Source of the DNA: Dipteris shenzhenensis
Taxonomy: Eukaryota; Polypodiophyta; Polypodiopsida; Gleicheniales
DNA length: 64,000 nt
NCBI GenBank assembly: GCA_047967505.1
Contig: CM106541.1
Reading direction: 5' to 3' (one strand)
Part shown: positions 12,551-23,040 of the stretch, piece after piece
Layout: every line of letters starts with the position of its first letter
Position numbering within the stretch: position 1 is the stretch's first letter
Position numbers and translations under genes: made by a program
Notes under the pieces: generated by a model
What the model saw: only the letters and a program-made list of their open reading frames with translations
Databases searched by the model: none
Told to the model about the DNA's origin: nothing

Positions 12551-15500
12551 ATCTCCTTTGTGTTAACCAACTCCCATGTGTATCCTGTCACTATGGGTAG
12601 CCCTCTCTCAGTACTCTCATGTGTGTTAGTGTAGAAGACAATATCTCTATCAGTGTAGGTCTTTCAAAGCCCTCTTGGATTAGACCAGAGGTTTGCATTA
12701 TGATTCCCCACAATCGGACGTCGTGAGATGTGTTGTTTATATCCCTGTCTCCTCTTTCTCCTTTTTTTCAGAGGATCACCTTATCGTCTCCGTATGGAGT
12801 CCATTTTCCTTCCTTTCTTGTTGTCATCACTCGGATCATCCCCTCCCTTCTATCCTCTTGCTGCAAGATTGTGAGATCATCATCTAAGTATGTTCTAGTC
12901 GCTTTCAGTGTTGCCTGCCTTCATACCTACGAAAGTAGATTTTTCTGTTGCAGTCCGGAATCAAACCGCCATTGGCCTTCCTACTAACTAGAAAATACAT
13001 TCTAGGAAACGAAATGAAGTCAAGTGCACTATTGTTTTGGAAGTTTTTTTTCTTGTGTAATAGTATTTACAAGAGTAATCTAGAGCAATATATTCAATGA
13101 GCATGATACTTCTTCATCTGGGACCCATTTAGACATGCATGTAACATCAATGCCCTCTAAAGTGGGCAAGTAGACCCCACCACTCAAAATAATATTTGTG
13201 ATGAAGGAGGGGCTTGTCCAGCCCCACTGATAAACTTTGAATTATGTTCGAAGAATTTACTCGAGTACAACAATACCAAATCACCCACTTGGACTCACGA
13301 TGTCTGAAATTCCTATCATGCCATGCCTTTCCGCCATACTTCTTGAGCAAAGATATCCTCTTGTCAATGCATCTAATGCTTCTAGATCCCATCATCTTTC
13401 AATTATATAGGCCCCCAAGTATCGGCTTTTCACTCTCTAGGCTCATCTTGATAATTAAGGATTCATCATCAGCCATCAGGGTGTCAGCCACTACCATCCT
13501 CTGTCAAGGCTTGGCTATTCGTTCTCTTGTCTTTGTCAGTGGATATGAATTCTGTCTTTGGGCCTGAGGTACCTTTCTTGACCACTTACTTCCATTCTAG
13601 TATCTCTGCCTTTCCCTTGGTTATCTGCTGTGGGAATTCAGTCTGTTTGTCGGCCATCCCTTTCACGATTTCCTTCTGCTTCCCTAGTAGCCTGCATGGC
13701 TGCTGTTTCTTTCTTTAGCCCTTTTACTCTCTGATTTTAGCTCCTCCTTCGCATTGCATGAAAGCTCCGGTGACCCCTTCATTTCTTTGACCTGTTACAG
13801 CTCCATTTCCATGGCATGCATCTTTTCCGAGCGTTCTCTTCTCTGTTATGTTTCTCTTTCCTCCACTCCTCTTTGTATCTTCCCCTCTTGCTTCTTCACT
13901 CAAGGGCTTTGTCCACATGCGTCTTCTCACGCATCACTACCACGTTTGTGGCTTCTAGACTGCCGATTTTCCTAATCGACACCAGACAGATTTTCTGAAG
14001 GTGAATAACAAACCTCAGATGTGGCCTTAGGTGGTCTCCCTGCCAGGTAGGAGGTCATATCCTGTTCAAGGGCCTGCTTCCCCCACATCTCCCACGCAGC
14101 CCTGTGTCATCATCGTGGAGACACAACCTTGGGCACGTAGTTCTGTACTTCCTGCCCTTCCGAAAGACCCTGATCTTGCAGTTTTTTTTACATGGCAGAT
14201 TGTTTGATGGTAACTTGCAGATCCTTACATGTTTGCATGGCTTTAGTTGCAGCCAAGACAGTCCTTCAGCAGTTGCTCTCAGCAAAACTCCACAGTGAAA
14301 ACGGCAGCAGCAGCAGGGCAGCTATAGCAAGGCTGACTTGCAGGTGAGTAGATTTGTAGGAGGGGGGCGATGGTGGGGACTGGAAGACTGCATGAAATGC
14401 GGGGGGGGGGGGGGGGGGGGGGGTTGTTTTCAGAGAGTTAGGGAGAGACAGAGATGCGCAGTGAGGGGAAGGGCTGGGGGTGGGAAGGGCTAGAAAAGGC
14501 TGGGAATATGTCATGGTTTGTGACAAAAGCATTCATGAAATATTTGGTTGTGTTTTAGGGCAATGGATTGGTATGGGGGCTTGGGCCATGGACATTCACT
14601 ATCATTACCTTTGTGGATCTTGGCTTTACGCATGTGCAAGCTAGCAAGCTAGTCTCGTCTTTCTGAGGAAGAGACACCACTATAGCATGGAGGCTTCTCT
14701 CATAGGGACACTACCCATTCCATCACAAACCTTGCAATTTGGCACACATACGCCACACCGCTTTATGATGCCCTAGCCCATACACCACCTTATATGTCCT
14801 ACCTGCTCAAGTCCACCACATCCACCTTGTTTACCACATGGACTGTGTGGGCTGCATTTTGCCGACTCCATAATCGGAGTGCCCAGGACCTGATCCTGGC
14901 ATAGATGTTCAACCATGCCATATGCCATGGCTTTCCCCTTGTTTGAAGAACCACCACCATAGTACCGATACACAAAGCAAGTGATCCCATGGATACTTGA
15001 TAACCGCTTTCTCATGATTGGCCACCCAGGCCCACTGACCAAGATTTGCAGGTCTATACTGGAGAGAGAGATTACTACTTTCTCAAAGGCATATGTGTAG
15101 CGGGCTTTGGGACAAGCTGGATTCTGTAGACAACACTCTACTCTAGACCACATCTTCACTCTACAGGGCCATCACTGAGGAGATGAGATCGAGGTCCAAG
15201 AAAGTCTACGCTTGTTTTGGAGACTTTCGGAAGGATTTTGACCACGTTCCATGATCTTGTTATGATTAAGAAGGGAGAGTTTGCGCCTTAGATGGCTTGT
15301 CGGATTGGATTGGGAGCACGATCGAAATAAAGTAGGGATGCCTCCTCTCACCAACACTGTATGGGCTCTATATTGATGAGATCATGACCTTCATTGACTA
15401 CCTTGGAGGTGAGGGGTCATTGCTTGTTGACTTGATTATGCAGATGCTGTTATACACATATGATAGAGTCCTCATATTGTCCTCAGTATCGGCTCACAAA

Positions 15501-17464
15501 GACATCTAGAGGCCATAGAGGTGTTTTGTAGAGAGTGAGACTTGACAATCAACCTTGGTAAGACCAGGGTCAGGTTGTCAACACCTCACGGCTGGTATTG
15601 CATGGGCATATGTCATAATGGGTGCTGGTTGAGATCGTTCAGTCCTATGCTTCCCTTACGGCGATTTTGTCAAGACCAGTTTAAGATCCAAGTTTAGTGA
15701 AGTAGCCTTGTTAATCGCTGCTTCTGCTAAATGCATATATGCATGATGACTCTCATGTAGTGCATGTAACCTCAGACCTAGAATCTACACATGCTGAGTA
15801 GCTAATGCAGAAGCGTCACTAAACTTGAAAGCAAGAACATCCATTAGCCACGATACATGATGTCCTGACACTACGGTTGCCATGAACATTTGCAGTACAA
15901 TGCCAAAGTACAACCCTGAATTGGGGAACCCTCCAGGCAGGTTCCCCATGGGGACTGAGTACCATCAGGTTCCCAGCATTGTGCTTCTACTGTACATGGC
16001 AATGGTATGTAATAATGTAAGGGCTAAGAGAATCATTGTTCACATGCATGTTAAATATGGCAGTTGTTTATCTGCGACATCAGCAACAGCCTATAGGCTG
16101 CCACATGGCCAGTCTGCCCAGTCACTGTTCAGGGGGCCTAGTCAGCCTGAGACTGACCCCTTACACTTGGGTCCGCAAGGGAGAACTTTTTGTTTTTTGT
16201 GGGCAAGGGTGGACTTGCTCTTCAACCTGTATGTCAAGAAAGAAAGCCTCCAGCCTTCTATCACAGCTCTTCAGCCTATGGGCAGCCAACAAGAGAGGAC
16301 GATGGAGCCACGTTCTAGTAGGCACATGTTGCGAATCCGGGTTTACCTGATTTGGAGTCGCTATTCAGCATCTTTTGTATTGTCTATGGCAAGCATACGC
16401 AATGAAGTTTGGTGCGCACATCATGGTGGTGACTCCTGGTGGATGTCAGTGTTTTAGATATCATGTATCATGGATGTATGGTGGATGTCCTTGCTTTCAA
16501 GTTTAGTCATGCTTCTGCATCATGCATAAGTCTTGCGGATTTTAGGTCTTGGGAGTCCTGGATGTAGCAAGTCCATTGCAGGGGACAGGTGGGGTTGGAC
16601 TATCTGCACACTTGATGGCCTTTGCACTCTTAGACCCAATGAATGTGTGCATCTGCTCTCCAGTTTGCAATGCCTTATCTGCCAGTATATCACAGTTGAT
16701 ACTTTGTGTCTTTTATTTAAGATAAAGTTCTTTTGCTAGGGCTGTTTGTATCTGATAATTGCACTGGTGTTTCTTTCATTTATGTGGTTTGGGTTCGCTT
16801 ATCCTAGCTAGAATCATCGATAGACTGCTCGGAAGGTTTCCATGCCAGAGTTTAATGTTTGTTTAGTAATTACACAGACAGCTGCAGAGCAATCTGAAGG
16901 TCCTGCACTTCGAGCAGCTGCCGATGCTGCTGATTCATTGATGGACTTGGAGCGGTTGGCACCTGGTGCCTGTGAGGTTCTTGTAAGCAAATTGCTTCAG
17001 CGACTAGGAAGGTATGCAACATTTTTACTAATTAGAGAATTTCCCCCTCCCCTCTGTCTCTCCTTTTTATGGAGGGTTCGTAAGCTGTGTAAGATATTTA
17101 TGCTAAAGGGTTTCTGAACACTTCTTTAGCACTAAGGAGCCTGCGGTCAAGAGACTTCAAGATACAGCACGGCGGGTTCTTGTTCCAAAGGCCCCATCAC
17201 AAGCAAGCACAAAAGATGAGGCTTCGGGAAGTCGCCAATCCACTACGCAAGGCAAAAGCCAGCCTAGGAATGATGAAGTGGAAAAATCTGGCCTGAGTCC
17301 TCTTGCTGGTTTCTTGCTTTCACGGTAGGCATTGCAGTTCAATGTTTTCTACAGCACTTGTTTGGTGGCTTTCACACTATGCTAAGCTTCTGCTGAACTT
17401 CATTTGACATATTTTTTGTAGGTGGCAGACACAGGTGGCCCGAGATATTACTGCTCCTCAATGA
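8152..17464 (+). CDS. SIK1: SIK1-like STE20/MAP4K kinase, C-terminal ten exons
   Basis: Ten exons join with fully consistent phases: 8152-8231, 8479-8607, 8719-9013 (acceptor could also be 8716), 9117-9212, 9323-9499, 9732-9847, 10436-10580, 16878-17011, 17130-17324 and 17422-17464 (TGA stop). All introns are GT-AG. The product visible here is about 469 residues. The first exon encodes the end of the kinase domain (RPSAKELLKHRFVKN, then SPRLLERIRER). The rest is the low-complexity tail of plant SIK1, with family landmarks in order: WDFGTGT, SGTMVLRSP, SASGTPRSR, NLAEAKAALQAG, LSHLLIPALKE, LERLAPGACEVLVSKLLQRL and the end SPLAGFLLSRW. The catalytic exons lie upstream of base 1. Family members are plant STE20/Hippo-type MAP4Ks acting in growth control with MOB1 and in immune signalling; that role is family knowledge. 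It is the only gene here with no visible lesion. Confidence 0.9.
11052..11266. repeat. Tandem duplication, unit 99-116 bp
   Basis: Two adjacent copies start at 11,052 and 11,151. A 62-bp core (from 11,086 and from 11,201) is identical in both. The second copy has about 15 extra bases before the core. It lies in the LINE remnant, just after the endonuclease part. Confidence 0.85.
11909..11946. repeat. 38-bp perfect palindrome
   Basis: GTTTCTTTGGGATAGAAAC at 11,909-11,927 is followed without spacer by its exact reverse complement at 11,928-11,946. Such a sequence can extrude as a cruciform. It interrupts the LINE endonuclease remnant, so it may mark the junction of a small foldback insertion. 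Confidence 0.95.
12108..12315. repeat. 104-bp tandem duplication
   Basis: Two copies, 12,108-12,211 and 12,212-12,315, differ at only a few positions. On the minus strand the unit carries the LINE endonuclease GDFNA motif, so the motif is present twice. 104 is not a multiple of three, so the duplication itself shifts the frame. Confidence 0.92.
12513..12547. repeat. (CT)n microsatellite
   Basis: About 17 uninterrupted CT units lie inside the minus-strand LINE remnant. Confidence 0.95.
13090..13430 (-). pseudogene. Gypsy pol C-terminal scrap
   Basis: On the minus strand, broken frames give VQVGDLVLLYSSKFFEH (about 13,240-13,292). This is the post-integrase segment (xVGDLVLLYDSxFxxHxGKL) of gypsy polyproteins, followed by short related stretches. 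Only the C-terminal part is present, without any LTR. It lies between two LINE pieces in the large SIK1-like intron. Confidence 0.5.
13431..14400 (-). other. Unassigned minus-strand coding-like stretch
   Basis: Between about 13,990 and 13,500 the minus strand reads as a lysine- and glutamate-rich, broken polypeptide (for example GKQKEIVKGMADKQTEF). This could be a coiled-coil ORF1 or gag, but I recognise no domain. The rest of the interval holds nothing I can identify. Confidence 0.2.
14401..14423 (+). repeat. Homopolymer G23
   Basis: There are 23 consecutive G residues, preceded by GAAATGC and followed by TTGTTTTC. Intronic. Long G runs can form quadruplexes and are error-prone in sequencing, so the exact length is uncertain. 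Confidence 0.9.
14640..15610 (+). pseudogene. LINE reverse transcriptase remnant
   Basis: Plus-strand frames give RT motifs of plant non-LTR elements in order: ITEEMRSRSKKVYACFGDF then RKDFDHVP at 15,170-15,255 (family: KVYCCFVDFRKAFDTVP), GCLLSPTLYGLYIDEI at about 15,335-15,382, a decayed YADD region near 15,445, and DLTINLGKTRV at about 15,540-15,572. The part before 15,060 is weaker. Several stops and shifts are present. It is inverted relative to the LINE endonuclease at 10.95-12.6 kb, so the two are separate insertions. Confidence 0.75.
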
Positions 17465-18355
17465 TAGCCAGTTGATTTTTTTCCTCCTAAGAAGACGGCT
17501 TATATATATATTCCTATCAATAGTGGCCTTTTGTAGTGATAGTATCATTTATATTGTAAATTTATTGTGAAAGTGTGGGAAGACAGTTTGATGTAGTATA
17601 AGTCTACATTCTTGCTGGGATCGGGGTTTTCTTGCATGCCTATTATTTTTTTCCTGGTATTTGCCCATTGTCCTTCTGGTTTGTTGTGGAGTCTTGCCTC
17701 AAGGTGGCAATTAGACTTGCACAGATGAAGTTGTAGAATTTATATAGTAGTGTCAAGAATCAGTGACCTGGCAAAAGGTCTTTGTAGCAGGTACGAGCTG
17801 GGCTTTCAGAACTGGAATCTCAGGAGTCAGGATGTGCTTCTGCACGTGTACAATTATTCATTGTAATCCAAGAGCTGGGGTAAATTTCTAGCTCAAAATG
17901 TGGTAAAGTGAGAGACATACAGAGTTCAAATTTTGTACTTCCGTGACCAACACTCTTTCTGGGTTGAGGCCTATTGGCTAGTTGGCTGCATGAAGATGCA
18001 TTGTGCAAGGTATGATTGGCAAGTCTGGCAAACGTCACGCTTTCATGCTGCATTTCTGTTTGTGTTTTCTTGATTGAGCCACATCGGGTTGGCCTTATAT
18101 GCTCACTCGAGAAAAAACTGTCTTGAGCATACAACTTGCTCCCTGCATGCATCACAGTTGACAGGAATGTACTTCCCAAGGGTTCTGTTCTTTTCACATG
18201 TTTGTAATATCCTTAGAAGAATTTATCTAGTGGAGGAAGGTCCACAGTTACAGGATCATGGATGTGATAATGCTTCTTCTATGGGCTATGACTTAAAAAT
18301 TAAGGCTATTCATGTTGTTTTCATTCTCTTGATCCCAAGCTTTTGAAGGCATGAT

Positions 18356-18356
<1 letters not shown>
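17465..18356 (+). other. Probable 3' UTR and downstream flank of the SIK1-like gene
   Basis: The sequence after the TGA at 17,462-17,464 is T- and G-rich with no coding signal, as expected for a plant 3' UTR. I find no canonical AATAAA close to the stop, so the cleavage site is undetermined. Confidence 0.4.

Positions 18357-18389
<33 letters not shown>
18357..18389. repeat. (CT)n microsatellite
   Basis: About 16 CT units followed by a C-rich stretch to about 18,415. It lies downstream of the SIK1-like gene. Confidence 0.95.
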
Positions 18390-18391
<2 letters not shown>

Positions 18392-18415
18392 CCCTCCCGC
18401 CTCCCCCCGCCGCTC

Positions 18416-20539
18416 TTTCTTTTCTGCATTATCAAACTGATAGGGCCAGAATGAAGGCCATTCTCATCAGTTCCATAGAAGGCTGCAAGTTTGTGGCTCT
18501 GCTTGTGGCCACCTAGAAGGAGACACTGTCATGCCATGATGTGCATAGCAGTCTGCCCACATAAGGATCAAGGCAAGTGTAAGGAGCAAGACAATATACA
18601 ATTTGCTCAAATCCCAAAGGGCTGAAGAACATAATTCTTTAACCATAGTGACATTGGAGAAACTATCGACTGTTTTATCAATATTGTTAAGTGCGAGTAT
18701 GGCAAAAAACATCACATTGGTTATCACTGCTGGCATCATGGTTTACTGAAGCTGTGATTAAGGAGGGAACATTTTCATGAACAAATGAAGAAAAGCGTAC
18801 TTTCTACTCTTACTGGTATAATTATTTTAGACAGTTTTGAGGGTTGTAGCTTTTAGCCTCCCCTTTCCTAAATGAGGCCCACGGCTCAAAAGATACACTC
18901 TACTCTCTTTCGCAGTTTACGCTCTTGCCTTACACACTCCTATTTTGTTTTCTCTTGCCTTGTCTCGTCCCGAATTCGTGTGTTATTTTTGTCACTACAT
19001 CGATTATTTGTAGACCATGGTTTGACGTACTCACTCATTTGACTTCCAAGTTTCTATCATCTACTCCATCATGTCGGCTTCTATATCCTTCAAAATTTTG
19101 TTGCCTACCTCATCACCTCGTTACATTTCGAACTAACTTCCTTCTTGCTTCTACCTATTTATATACCTCTCTAGTCATAGTTGTAATCATTAGGAAAAAG
19201 CGGAGCTCATTTTGGGATCTTGTAAGAAATTTATGATTTTTTAATTTTATTGGCTCAAAATCAAAATTTTTTAGAGCAAGAAGCACAAATTTATATGATC
19301 GAGCATTCAATTGGAGATATAAATTGTGAAACAAATAAGCTAACAATTGAAGTTCCTGCTCGAGCGTTCTTTAGTGTGTCATAAATGCTATGTCCAAGGA
19401 TCCAAATGGGTTTTTACTATTTTGGTGCAAAATTTGGTGGTTTTAGCATCTACATTGTGTTCGGAGCAGACCAAAACCTCCTCAAGCGACTTTTGAATCA
19501 CTAAAAGTGGCCTCTCGGAGGGGTCAGAATGACCAAAACAGGCGCCTGATAGGTTTGTGGCCAAGTGTCCAAATCGTTTTCTTAAGCACATTCCTAGCAG
19601 GCGCGTGATTCGATCTTTTTGACCTCTCTCGGATGACATCATTTATGACACTAGAAAAAGCTTGAGCGAGAACGTCAAAATGTCACTTTATCTATTTCGG
19701 GATTTGGTGTAGCATTTATGACATACTAGAAAACAAGAGCGGGGACTTCAAAATGTCAGTGTGACAAGCATATGTAGAGAGTTTTTTTTTTTGAAAAAAT
19801 AAAAGCATTTCCAAAGTAATGTTGGCCTCTCCATTTTTTGTCTAACCTAAAAGGTTAAAAAATAAGCTCCTTTTTTATTAATGGATCCACAACTTATATC
19901 ATGCTTTTGTTGCTTTCTATTCTACTTTATCCATCTACCACTATCCTGTTCATCAATGGGGTTGTGAAGAGAGAACTTGCTAGCCATCGATGTGAAACCC
20001 ATAGAAGAAAAAGGACAAAATAATAAATGAAGATTACAACTAACATAACAGGGACGGACATCTAAATAAAGTATTAATCTCAAGGTATCTCGAAAACTTG
20101 CAATGGAACAACTTCACTAAGTATCTAACCAATGAAGCTTTCCAATCATGTAATCATGAGGTCTCTACTTTCTAAATCAATGGAAAAAATTGGTACTCAT
20201 TGAAGACGATGTAGCTCACCTCAACAATATGGATAATGATTGTGTTCCAAGATCACTAGCAGGTAGTGTGACCTACTACTTTAACTAGGTATTTTCAAAA
20301 TGGATCAAGGATACTTTCTCACATAGTGCAACAACAAAGTGGGTACTACTTCAAGCTTCTAGTCAAAATGGTTCAAATGAAAAGGCCTTATATCATCTTC
20401 TCAAGGGCACTAGTAGCAAAGGCGATGAAAGGAAGCAAAGGCTTTTAAGTGAAATGGAGCAAGGTTGTGACCTTGAACATTATAAACCAAATTAGGAATG
20501 CATAACAGGGTTTGAAGATAGAAAGGGTTAGCCCACACT
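18416..20539. other. Intergenic sequence, no gene recognised
   Basis: Short open frames exist but none resembles a known protein. A minus-strand frame near 18,470-18,740 has one hydrophobic stretch but no other support. Two similar segments at about 19,657-19,700 and 19,718-19,762 share TTTATGACA, TAGAAAA and TCAAAATGTCA, which suggests a decayed small repeat. Confidence 0.4.
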
Positions 20540-21240
20540 TATGCCTGCTTGTAGTAGCTCACAATAGGGACATCATCATGTCATTAATTGTGGTTGCATT
20601 CCAACCCCCAAAAAAATGTCAAATAGGCCATTTTGCTGGTTATGATATCTTCAATGCTGGAGAGCAGTCCTTTTCTGGTGTGGCTTTTTTGGTAAAGCAC
20701 GATCTTCAAACTGTTGTGGCTCTCAATGATCGCCATGGTAGATGGATTATTGTTCAATGTCTTGTTCAAGGGAAAATTTTTAAATTTACATCGGTTTATG
20801 CCTCCCAATCTTCTCGTGATAGAGCTTTGATTTGGGTTGCCATGCATACTTATCCATGGTGACAACATGCCTTCATTTGTGGTGACTTTAATAATGCCCC
20901 TCAATCGGGTGACAACACCTCAGGCCACACTCATATGTTGGCTTCTGAAACACAGGCATGGTCTAATTTTTTGCTTCAGTTGCGCCTAGTTGATCGCTTG
21001 AAGGAATTACAGCCCATGCTTCCGGGCTATACCTTTCAGCATAATGCTCAATCTTCTTATCGGACATGCTTGGACAGATGGTATCAGATTGATCTATAGC
21101 ATTGTGATGCCTTTACTTGTCAAATTTGGGTTGATCATGCTTTCACACATTCGGATCATGCTCCTCTTTGGTTGAGGCTTTCCTTACATGAATTTCCCAC
21201 TGACAGATTGCCTTGCCGAAGGCTTTGCTGATTAATAATA
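20540..21240 (+). pseudogene. LINE endonuclease domain remnant
   Basis: One long frame (from about 20,540, with two in-frame stops at 20,860 and 21,097) reads as an endonuclease/exonuclease/phosphatase fold of a plant LINE: SFSGVAFLVKHDL, HGRWIIVQCL, FKFTSVYA, then ICGDFNNAPQSGD at about 20,875-20,915, and the C-terminal box HSDHAPLWLRL at about 21,150-21,185. GDFN and SDH are the catalytic motifs. The RT part is absent. The preservation is better than in the intronic LINEs. Confidence 0.8.
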
Positions 21241-21560
21241 GTTATATGGAGCATGTTGACTTCAAAGCCTTGGTCTCTAATGCTATTCAGCCTCTCTCTC
21301 GTCAGATACGCATTGGTGTGAAAATTTCCCCTCTAAAAAAAAAAAGGTGAATTTGTAACAATTCAATAGATGCAAACAATGTGACAATGTTTGAAATAAA
21401 GAGGCAAAGAGAATCACTTGCATTGCCAGCTTGTTAATGACCTCATAAAGGTAATGAACAAGCATGAAGAGGACTTAGACTCATATGCAAATGGTTAGAA
21501 ATAGGTGAAATAATCGCAAGAAGTACTAATAGACCACTCTAAAGAAATCTCTCTAATTTT

Positions 21561-21740
21561 ATTGGACACCGAACATAATTCATAGGATAACTAAAGGCTA
21601 TAGAGATAAAGGGAACCCTTATGCCAAGCCCAACAATGGTAGTTTTGGTTATTGGACACCGAACATAATTCATAGGATAACTAAAGGCTATAGAGATAAA
21701 GGGAACCCTTATGCCAAGCCCAACAATGGTAGTTTTGGTT
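21561..21740. repeat. Perfect 90-bp tandem duplication
   Basis: Copies 21,561-21,650 and 21,651-21,740 are identical base for base. The unit is 30 codons long and open on the plus strand (GYRDKGNPYAKPNNGSFG is part of it), so the duplication would be in frame. The surrounding 21,340-22,000 looks like decayed coding sequence, possibly gag-like, but I cannot assign it. Confidence 0.97.
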
Positions 21741-22312
21741 CCAAGCATTAAATTGGTAACTCAATGAGTTTTTGCACCCGTTTTTACTAAATGTCTATGA
21801 TCCTTTATTGTAGTGCTTGTTGGGAACAAGATGTTGTGGGTAGTCCATACCTTTATTATAAAGGAGAAGCCTAGAGAAGCCTTAAGCAAAATGCACACAC
21901 TATAATAGCAAAGTACACTAGAGTTGTGTGATGTCGCTCATCCCACATAACTCATTCTTTTGTTCTCCCTCACCATCCTATATTCATAAGAAACAACCTA
22001 GCTAGCCAAAACGCTTCAAAACATGACCATAAAGTGCTTGTGGGAACAAGTTCTTGAATCTGAATTTTGAACAATATTCATGAGCTTCCACCGTTGTGCC
22101 AAATTCCTATGCAATAAACATCCACTACACGCCAAAAAGTGGTTGGGGTCCACTAGAAAGGCATCTACCTCTTGTATTTTATGAGGGAGAGAGTAAACTC
22201 ACCATATATGTATCATCTTGCCCTTGCATTTTTGAATATGAGGGAGAAAGTAAACTCACCTAGCAAGCCATCTACCTAGTATTTTATGAGGGAGAAAGTA
22301 AACTCACTATAT
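21741..22312. other. Unassigned flank with a repeated box
   Basis: The sequence TATGAGGGAGA(A/G)AGTAAACTCAC occurs three times (about 22,180, 22,237 and 22,287), the last just before the copia LTR. No gene is seen. Confidence 0.5.
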
Positions 22313-23040
22313 TGTAAGAAAATAATACGTATGTGCTCAACAGATAACAGGATCTTGTATGTAAGAGAGAAAACAAGATAGTATGGAGAATCAAAAATTT
22401 GATTACTATAGAACTAATACAATAGATGGCGCTGCCCCCCAACCGTGCGCTCCTGTGAAAGAAGCTTCGATGGTGTGCTGGAAACAGTAGAAGACAGAGG
22501 CTGGATGCTAAGGAATCAGGGTTACTGTAGCCAGTGATGAAATGGGCTTCACGGGCTTGCTCTTATATAGCCACTAGTCGTAGTTGGCTAGGCTCAATTG
22601 GGTGACTGACCCAGTCCGCCCAAAATGGTCGACTAGGGGTCGGTCCTGAAATAGGCCACCGACATATGATAGAACCGATGCGCAAAACAGAGCAACTAAC
22701 CTATGGTCTCGATTCGGCCCAGAGCCATCCGGGATCATTTGAGGCTCCAAACGGGCCCCGCAACCCGAGAGTGGGCTGCCCCGGGAAATGCTCCATCTAC
22801 CCTCAGTGCAGGCAGTCAAGGGATGCCTTCCCGCACTTGCATGTAGCCTAGTTGGTAGTGTGCCAACTCTATCTAAAGGCATCCAGCCATCAGGCCACAC
22901 ATGGCCCCCATCTGGTGTCCAAACCAAGACCTATCAGATAACCGAGATACTCAAATGCCTTCTCCTCATATGGGGGGCTTACAAGTAGAGTTAGCTAGTT
23001 CCCGCGTAGTTACACGAGAGTGGAGCATTGATATTTAACA
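22313..23040 (-). mobile_element. 3' LTR of a minus-strand copia element
   Basis: The LTR is bounded by TGTAAG at 22,313 and TTAACA at 23,040, and is directly followed by a polypurine tract on the minus strand (CCCCCCCTC at 23,041-23,049 on the plus strand). It is 728 bp long, with a minus-strand TATA box (CTATATAAGAG at about 22,560). It belongs to the same family as the solo LTR at 55,058-55,750: the two share the first 12 bases, the CCGTGCGCTC...AGCTTCGATGGTG block and the CTCATATGGGG block near the end. Confidence 0.88.

Larger units (their letters stand above)
10950..12600 (-). pseudogene. LINE ORF2 endonuclease remnant
   Basis: Minus-strand translation gives an apurinic endonuclease-like domain: SLDVTGYSKADIQ (about 12,375-12,415), SRQGETLFLGDFNA (two copies because of a 104-bp duplication, 12,108-12,315), then LTCFPHGRETSTMDYL (about 11,670-11,720) and QNSWFDDECQEMRSHL (about 11,295-11,345). 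The order fits EN followed by the linker before RT in plant LINEs. Stops, frameshifts and internal duplications show that it is dead. It sits antisense in the 6.3-kb intron of the SIK1-like gene. The RT part is missing on its left side. Confidence 0.72.

Noticed and set aside
18467-18739. Minus-strand frame with a hydrophobic stretch, possible membrane protein
   Set aside because: No homologous motif, no upstream context and no splice sites; a single hydrophobic run is weak evidence.
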